Source: Candidatus Aenigmatarchaeota archaeon (GTDB lineage Archaea > Aenigmatarchaeota > Aenigmatarchaeia > QMZS01). From it: DNA of 10,042 nt. The DNA is taken from NCBI GenBank assembly GCA_021163805.1, contig JAGGTL010000007.1, positions 1 through 10,042 of the forward strand, written 5' to 3'. Shown here in pieces: positions 6,607 to 10,042 of the stretch (position 1 is the first letter of the stretch; every line of letters begins with the position of its first letter). Made by a program: the position numbers and the translations under genes. The notes under the pieces are model-generated. The model was not told the origin of the DNA. It ran no database searches and saw only the letters and a list, made by a program, of their open reading frames with translations.

Positions 6607-7038
6607 ATGACAATCAAAGAATTAAAAGAAGTTGAAAAAATACCTGGAGAAGTCATTGCGGTTGAGATAGATGAAGAGCGAGAATATGTTGGAGTTATAA
6701 AAATTGGAAATAGGGAATTCCCATATAGGGTTGATATGTCCGAAATTTCTGATGATGTGTCTGAAGAAGAACTTGATGATGTGATGGGAGAGTGTGTGAA
6801 GTTTCAGGAACCTATCGGAGATACTTTAAAATCCGTTTTTACTTATGTTGTATACGACCTAATAGGGGATCTTCTATTAGAAACCCCAGAAAAAAGACTT
6901 TTGAAAGATTTAAACCAGCAACTACAAGAAGGGTATAAACGAACGCTTAAAAATATGGGATTTGATGTATCAGCTAGTAACTATATTGGCGGAATTAAAG
7001 AATTTAAAATAAATAAATCGTTACTGGAGTTCTACTAA
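6607..7038 (+). CDS. Hypothetical protein, 143 aa, acidic, unrecognised family
   Basis: I cannot name this protein. The N-terminal half (about 1-65) looks like a small beta-rich domain (EVIAVEIDE, YVGVIKIGNREFPYRVD) followed by a very acidic stretch at 46-59. The C-terminal half (about 66-143) looks alpha-helical, with a hydrophobic segment TLKSVFTYVVYDLIGDLLLE (73-92) that is too interrupted by charge for a secure membrane helix. It has one cysteine (C63), no recognisable motif and no signal peptide. The gene has its own TATA box and a well-placed GGTGA, so it is probably a real, independently expressed cytosolic protein. After its TAA the same frame stays open for another ~106 codons through a GC-rich segment, which raises the possibility of a shortened gene. 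It is convergent with argS. Confidence 0.72.
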   Translation: MTIKELKEVEKIPGEVIAVEIDEEREYVGVIKIGNREFPYRVDMSEISDDVSEEELDDVMGECVKFQEPIGDTLKSVFTYVVYDLIGDLLLETPEKRLLKDLNQQLQEGYKRTLKNMGFDVSASNYIGGIKEFKINKSLLEFY

Positions 7039-7221
7039 GAAGTAGTTTTTGGTGAGCCGAAGGAGAACTGTTTATTCGCTGTTAAGTCCTCGCAAATACT
7101 TGGAGCGATCGAGCAATTGAAAGTTGCGGAGAAGTTGAAGCGAGAACATGTCGTTAGTGGAATCCTGTGTTTTGATGATGAAAACAATCTTGGAAATGGG
7201 AAAAACATCTTTAATTTTGAA
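7039..7221 (+). other. GC-rich segment between the orphan gene and argS; decayed coding tail or structured RNA
   Basis: Bases 7051-7160 are about 47% GC by hand count, against under 20% in a sample of neighbouring argS (7441-7500). The frame of the upstream gene continues after its TAA without interruption to 7356. Across the gap it gives protein-like sequence (EVVFGEPKENCLFAVKSSQI, then LGAIEQLKVAEKLKREHVV) using GAG, AAG and GCG codons unlike the neighbours. No plausible ATG or GTG start with a ribosome site is present. As RNA it could pair CGCT 7077-7080 with AGCG 7104-7107, AAGT 7084-7087 with ACTT 7098-7101, and GCAA 7113-7116 with TTGC 7124-7127. I see no tRNA, RNase P or SRP RNA signature. 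A nonsense-truncated gene remnant, acquired DNA and a non-coding RNA all remain open. Confidence 0.4.
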
Positions 7222-8865
7222 TTACATCTTCTCTGGAATTTCAATTCCGAGCAGGTTCAAACAAATCTCCAAAATTTCTTTTGTCTTTTTCACAAGTTTC
7301 GCTCTAAAACTTTCATTTTCACTGCCAATAACTTTGCAGTTTTCATAGAATTTTGAAAAGATTGTCGCAAGTTCAAAAGCATAGTTGCAGATTAAATTGG
7401 GCTTCAGTTTTTCGCTGCTTTTTTCTATTACTATTGGGAATTCTAAAAATTTTTTTAAAAGTTCTTTCTCAAACTTATTTATCTCTTTGATTTCTAAATC
7501 CCCTTCTTTAATGTTTTTCAGAATAGAATTGCATCTTACAACAGTATATTGGATATAAGGTCCCGTGTTTCCTTCAAATTTAATAGCTTTGTTTGGATTG
7601 AATTCTTCGTTTCTGTCTCTATCTGTTTTCAAAATGTCATATTTTAAGGCACCTATCCCGATTTTCTTTGCAATTTTTTTAATTTCTCTTTCGCTCAAAT
7701 CGGGATTTCTTTTTTTAACTTCTTCTATGCCTTTTTCAACAACTTCATCAATCAAATCATCAATCAAAATATATTCTCCAGATCTTGAACTCATTTTTGA
7801 ACCTTGCAAAGTCACAATTCCATAACCCATATGCTTGCATTTATCAGCCCATTTATAACCCAAAAGTTCCAGAATTTTAAATAACTGCTTAAAATGAAGA
7901 TTTTGCTCAGACCCGACAACCCAAATAGAACTTGCAAGATTGAATTTTTCAAATTTATAAATTGTCAGCGCCAAGTCAGAAGTTAAATAAAGACTTGTAC
8001 CATCAGACCTGACAAGAACCGTGTTTGGAATACCGTATTTCTCGAGATTTATGACAATTGAATTTTCATGTTTAAAAGCAAAACCTTTTTTCAGCAATTT
8101 TAAAGCAATCTTTTTCCCTTCTTCTTTAAATTCATTTTCATAGAAACAAACATCAAATTTTATTCCCAAATTTTTATAAGTTTCTTCAAAGCCTTTAATT
8201 GCATTTTGCACGACAAATTTCCATTCTGACTCAAACTTCCCCGTTTTATTTTCTAATTCATATAAAATTTCCTGTGATTTTTTATTCAAAGTTTCTTCAT
8301 CAATCTCCTTGTGAAGTTTTACATAAATATCTGCAAGTTCATGGTCTATTTTCTTTTTATTTTCAATTTTATATTTTTGCATGGCGAACACCATTTTTGC
8401 CACCTGTTTCCCCAAATCATTGTAATAATTTGCCCTGATGATCTCATTTCCCTGAAACTTCAGAATTCTTGAAATTGAATCTCCAAGAAAAGTTGTTCTT
8501 GCATGACCTATATGCATTGCTTTGCATGGATTTGGATTCGAAAATTCAACCATCATTCTTTTTTTAGTTTTTGGTTTGTTCTCGAAATTTTTTAGTATCT
8601 CTTTTCCGATTTTCTCGTAATTAAAATAAAAATTCAGATAACCGTTTCTTTCTTCAACTTTTTCAAATTCTGAAGGCATTTCAATTTTTTTTATCTTTTT
8701 TAAAGCAAGTTCTTTAGGATTTATTCCTTTTTTCTTGCCTTCAACAAAACAAATATTGCAAGATATATCCCCAAATCTGCTTGGAAACTGAAAATTTTCT
8801 TTTTTAATCTCTGGAAATTCTTTCTTTAATCTTTTAATCAATTTCTGAATAAGTTTTTGCAACAT
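7222..8865 (-). CDS. argS: Arginyl-tRNA synthetase
   Basis: A class I synthetase that attaches arginine to tRNA-Arg in the cytoplasm. The 547 residues are complete. The N-terminal tRNA-recognition (Add-1) domain covers about 1-95. The catalytic Rossmann domain begins with VEFSNPNPCKAMHIGHART, in which HIGH is residues 118-121. NYYNDLGKQ (147-155) and RSDGTSLYLTSDLAL (286-300) are typical ArgRS blocks. The KMSKS-equivalent loop is K357-M-S-S-R, where many class I enzymes have KMSK. The FEGNTGPYIQY block (430-440) opens the C-terminal DALR-type helical anticodon-binding domain, and the protein ends in the characteristic LGIEIPEKM. The ATG at 8865 begins the N-terminal domain properly; no Shine-Dalgarno site is seen. 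The gene lies 134 bp downstream of the PPC-like gene on the same strand, so it may have its own promoter. Confidence 0.96.
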   Translation of the reverse strand: MLQKLIQKLIKRLKKEFPEIKKENFQFPSRFGDISCNICFVEGKKKGINPKELALKKIKKIEMPSEFEKVEERNGYLNFYFNYEKIGKEILKNFENKPKTKKRMMVEFSNPNPCKAMHIGHARTTFLGDSISRILKFQGNEIIRANYYNDLGKQVAKMVFAMQKYKIENKKKIDHELADIYVKLHKEIDEETLNKKSQEILYELENKTGKFESEWKFVVQNAIKGFEETYKNLGIKFDVCFYENEFKEEGKKIALKLLKKGFAFKHENSIVINLEKYGIPNTVLVRSDGTSLYLTSDLALTIYKFEKFNLASSIWVVGSEQNLHFKQLFKILELLGYKWADKCKHMGYGIVTLQGSKMSSRSGEYILIDDLIDEVVEKGIEEVKKRNPDLSEREIKKIAKKIGIGALKYDILKTDRDRNEEFNPNKAIKFEGNTGPYIQYTVVRCNSILKNIKEGDLEIKEINKFEKELLKKFLEFPIVIEKSSEKLKPNLICNYAFELATIFSKFYENCKVIGSENESFRAKLVKKTKEILEICLNLLGIEIPEKM

Positions 8866-8999
8866 AATTATCTTTATGAATAAAGAGTTATTTTTTTGAT
8901 GTTTTTTATCAATATTTGAATTGAAACTTATAATTTATCAAAACTTCAAATTATTTTATCCAATATCAAAGTTCTGTTTCTTGTTGAGAGATTCATTTT
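8866..8999. other. 134-bp intergenic gap between the PPC-like gene and argS
   Basis: A/T-rich spacer with only weak signals. An A-rich run with ATAA on the minus strand (8888-8899) is about 28 bases before the argS ATG and could be its TATA element. A five-base inverted repeat TTGAT/ATCAA flanks a T-rich loop near 8897-8913. No ORF or RNA signature is visible. Confidence 0.3.
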
Positions 9000-9419
9000 T
9001 CATTTGTCTGTCGTTTCTTCACCAATACTTAACTCCAAATTTCCTTTTTCATTCAATCTTGATTTAAGTTCAATATCGTCAAACTTTCTGATTATGATTA
9101 TGAATTCTTCTGCAACAAAATTGTTTATTTTGCTAACTTCATTTGAATAACAATACAGTTCAATATAAGGTTTTTTCCTTAATTCTGAAATTATGCCAAA
9201 AATAATGGCTTTTTTTACCTCAATAATTCCAGATTCTGTTTCTACAATTTTGAATTCTCCAAAACCTTCTAAAAAACCGGATTTTATTTCATATGTTTCA
9301 ATTAAATTTTGCAGATCATTAAGATTTTCGTTTTTTGATAATTTCAGAAAAACAATATTTCCCTCTCTTGCAGATATCATAATAAAGATTGTTTTTAATT
9401 TATTAAATTTGTCATTCAT
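9000..9419 (-). CDS. PPC/DUF296-like domain protein lacking the metal-binding histidines
   Basis: 139 residues resembling the PPC (plants and prokaryotes conserved, DUF296) domain. An REGNIVFLKLSKNENL opening strand and turn (18-33) precedes a helix, then YEIKSGFLEGFGEFKIVE (43-60), where the family has an I-x-A-G-x-I-S-G-I-G-A type segment, and a final strand plus DDIELKSRLNEKGNLEL (114-130). Prokaryotic PPC proteins form trimers, usually with three conserved histidines (H-x-H and a later GGH); DNA binding is established for the plant AT-hook versions. Manual alignment puts Tyr85, Glu87 and Phe101 at those positions, so no metal site is expected. The start is uncertain. ATG 9419 gives the longest form, but ATG 9380 (126 residues) begins just before the domain and has TTTAATAAA centred 24 bases upstream, suiting a leaderless message. 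The gene is divergent from the gene at 9472. Confidence 0.68.
   Translation of the reverse strand: MNDKFNKLKTIFIMISAREGNIVFLKLSKNENLNDLQNLIETYEIKSGFLEGFGEFKIVETESGIIEVKKAIIFGIISELRKKPYIELYCYSNEVSKINNFVAEEFIIIIRKFDDIELKSRLNEKGNLELSIGEETTDK
9400..9408 (-). promoter_or_regulatory. Possible TATA box for a shorter start of the PPC-like gene
   Basis: On the minus strand TTTAATAAA is centred 24 bases before the ATG at 9380. If it is used, translation would begin at residue 14 of the long form, directly ahead of the conserved domain. No TATA-like element stands at the right distance before the ATG at 9419. Confidence 0.3.
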
Positions 9420-9460
9420 TTGAATTTAAGTTTTGTTAGTTGTAATCTGTTTGTTTATCC

Positions 9461-9469
9461 TTTAAAAAA
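9461..9469 (+). promoter_or_regulatory. Probable TATA box deciding the start of the gene at 9472/9496
   Basis: TTTAAAAAA preceded by CC lies about 31 bases before the ATG at 9496, the same spacing seen for aspS. It is only about 8 bases before the ATG at 9472, too close for a transcript from this promoter to include that codon. This favours the start at 9496 (169 residues). Confidence 0.4.
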
Positions 9470-9471
9470 GA

Positions 9472-10005
9472 ATGTTTAATAAAAATTATAAAATAATGAG
9501 AGTAGAGAAATGTGATACTGATTTTTATGTTTATTTATCAGGAGATGATATTAAGAAAGTTTGTCGGAGAATATCTCGTCAAGAAGACACTCTTCGCGCA
9601 GGACAATATCATTCAATAGTCGCTGAAATAGAGTACAAACCACAAAAACATGATTTAAATGTATTAGAAACTTTGACATTAACACCTACTAGAGATATAA
9701 GTGTACTCAATAGTGAATATGCTCGTAATGATATCTATTTTAGATGTATAAATGTATATGAATGTGATATATGTAAAAGAAGATTTAGTTCAGATGAGTG
9801 GTCAAACATCTGTCCTTTTGATAACACCAAAATGAAAATAATAGAAAAAGGAATAGATGTAAAAGTTTATCTTCCATTACTTGGTAAACTTTTAGAGGGC
9901 AAACTTGATCATATAGGTACAAGATATAATATGCAAGATAAAATTCTGATATTTTACGATAGATACCAGCATCAATTAGAGAAGAAGATGCACTCTATTG
10001 GATAG
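9472..10005 (+). CDS. Hypothetical protein with C-x2-C...C-x2-D zinc-knuckle-like motif
   Basis: Unrecognised protein of 177 residues from ATG 9472, or 169 from ATG 9496; the second is likelier because the TATA-like TTTAAAAAA at 9461-9469 would start transcription near 9491. Numbered from the long form, the middle holds a compact motif C98-D-I-C101, twelve residues, then C114-P-F-D117. This looks like a zinc ribbon with aspartate in place of the fourth cysteine; C92 lies just before it and might substitute. The N-terminal ~90 residues look like mixed alpha/beta sequence (DFYVYLSGDDIKKVCRR, then YHSIVAEIEY). The C-terminal part ends in a basic helical segment (DRYQHQLEKKM). There are no membrane segments. 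A nucleic-acid-binding role is conceivable from the knuckle and basic tail, but that is speculation. The gene is divergent from the PPC-like gene across a 52-bp gap. Confidence 0.75.
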   Translation: MFNKNYKIMRVEKCDTDFYVYLSGDDIKKVCRRISRQEDTLRAGQYHSIVAEIEYKPQKHDLNVLETLTLTPTRDISVLNSEYARNDIYFRCINVYECDICKRRFSSDEWSNICPFDNTKMKIIEKGIDVKVYLPLLGKLLEGKLDHIGTRYNMQDKILIFYDRYQHQLEKKMHSIG

Positions 10006-10042
10006 ATTTTTAGCTTGTCAGATAATTCTTCCATTTGTTTAA

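Noticed and set aside
7171..7190. TGATGATGA resembling a C box of an archaeal C/D guide RNA.
   Set aside because: No matching D box (CTGA) at a suitable distance and no internal C'/D' pair could be found; Asp/Glu codons readily produce this string.
7249..7270. GGTTCAAAC resembling a tRNA T-loop near the end of argS.
   Set aside because: It lies inside the argS coding sequence and no acceptor, D or anticodon stem can be formed around it.
7117..7356. Separate plus-strand gene of 79 codons from ATG 7117, and a second from 7148.
   Set aside because: More than half of each lies antisense to the well-supported end of argS, and neither ATG has a ribosome site. Only the part before 7222 is treated as unexplained.
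10010..10042. Possible C-terminal end of a minus-strand gene entering from the right edge (LNKWKNYLTS then stop), or a second minus frame running to 9972.
   Set aside because: Two frames are open over only 11 and 23 codons, neither has a recognisable motif, and one overlaps the end of the plus-strand gene. The window ends too soon to decide.
1..10042. CRISPR array, transposase, attachment site, replication origin or known defence cassette.
   Set aside because: No direct repeats at regular spacing, no transposase-like ORF, no terminal inverted repeats around any gene and no recognised defence proteins were seen by eye.

Overview
The window looks like chromosomal DNA of an AT-rich archaeon. 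Evidence seen directly: an archaeal-type aspartyl-tRNA synthetase, the prefoldin alpha subunit, the bifunctional fructose-1,6-bisphosphate aldolase/phosphatase, a DUF131 (TIGR00304-type) small membrane protein, A/T-rich TATA-like boxes a short way upstream of several start codons, and T-tract transcript ends. Genes are short and tightly packed. The surface-protein style (short multi-pass anchor plus a Cys-rich, sequon-bearing ectodomain) and the reduced gene lengths would suit a DPANN-type lineage, but this is inference; no rRNA or other phylogenetic marker is present to fix it.

Layout. (1) 2-2538, +: two overlapping membrane-protein genes. The first runs in from the left edge; the second has a large cysteine-rich ectodomain. 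(2) 2589-4922, +: scpB (chromosome condensation), aspS and pfdA (prefoldin alpha), each with a small gap and apparently its own promoter. (3) 4925-5149, -: a DUF131 small membrane protein, tail-to-tail with pfdA and head-to-head with the next gene. (4) 5209-6285, +: the FBP aldolase/phosphatase, ended by a strong T-tract. (5) 6286-7221: the least conventional part. A 321-bp stretch with no confident gene comes first, then an orphan 143-aa gene with its own TATA box and Shine-Dalgarno site, then a 183-bp segment of unusually high GC that stays open in the same frame as the orphan gene. (6) 7222-9419, -: argS and, upstream of it, a small PPC/DUF296-like protein without the metal-binding histidines. 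(7) 9472-10005, +: an unrecognised protein with a Cys/Asp zinc-knuckle-like motif. The final 37 bases hold no decidable gene.

Functionally most of the window is housekeeping: translation (aspS, argS), protein folding (pfdA), chromosome organisation (scpB) and gluconeogenesis (FBP aldolase/phosphatase). The AspRS has the conserved anticodon-loop proline typical of non-discriminating enzymes, so this organism may make Asn-tRNA by transamidation. I see no defence system, CRISPR array, transposase or tRNA. The candidates for something undescribed are the membrane-protein pair at the left edge and the orphan gene with its odd flanks at 6286-7221.
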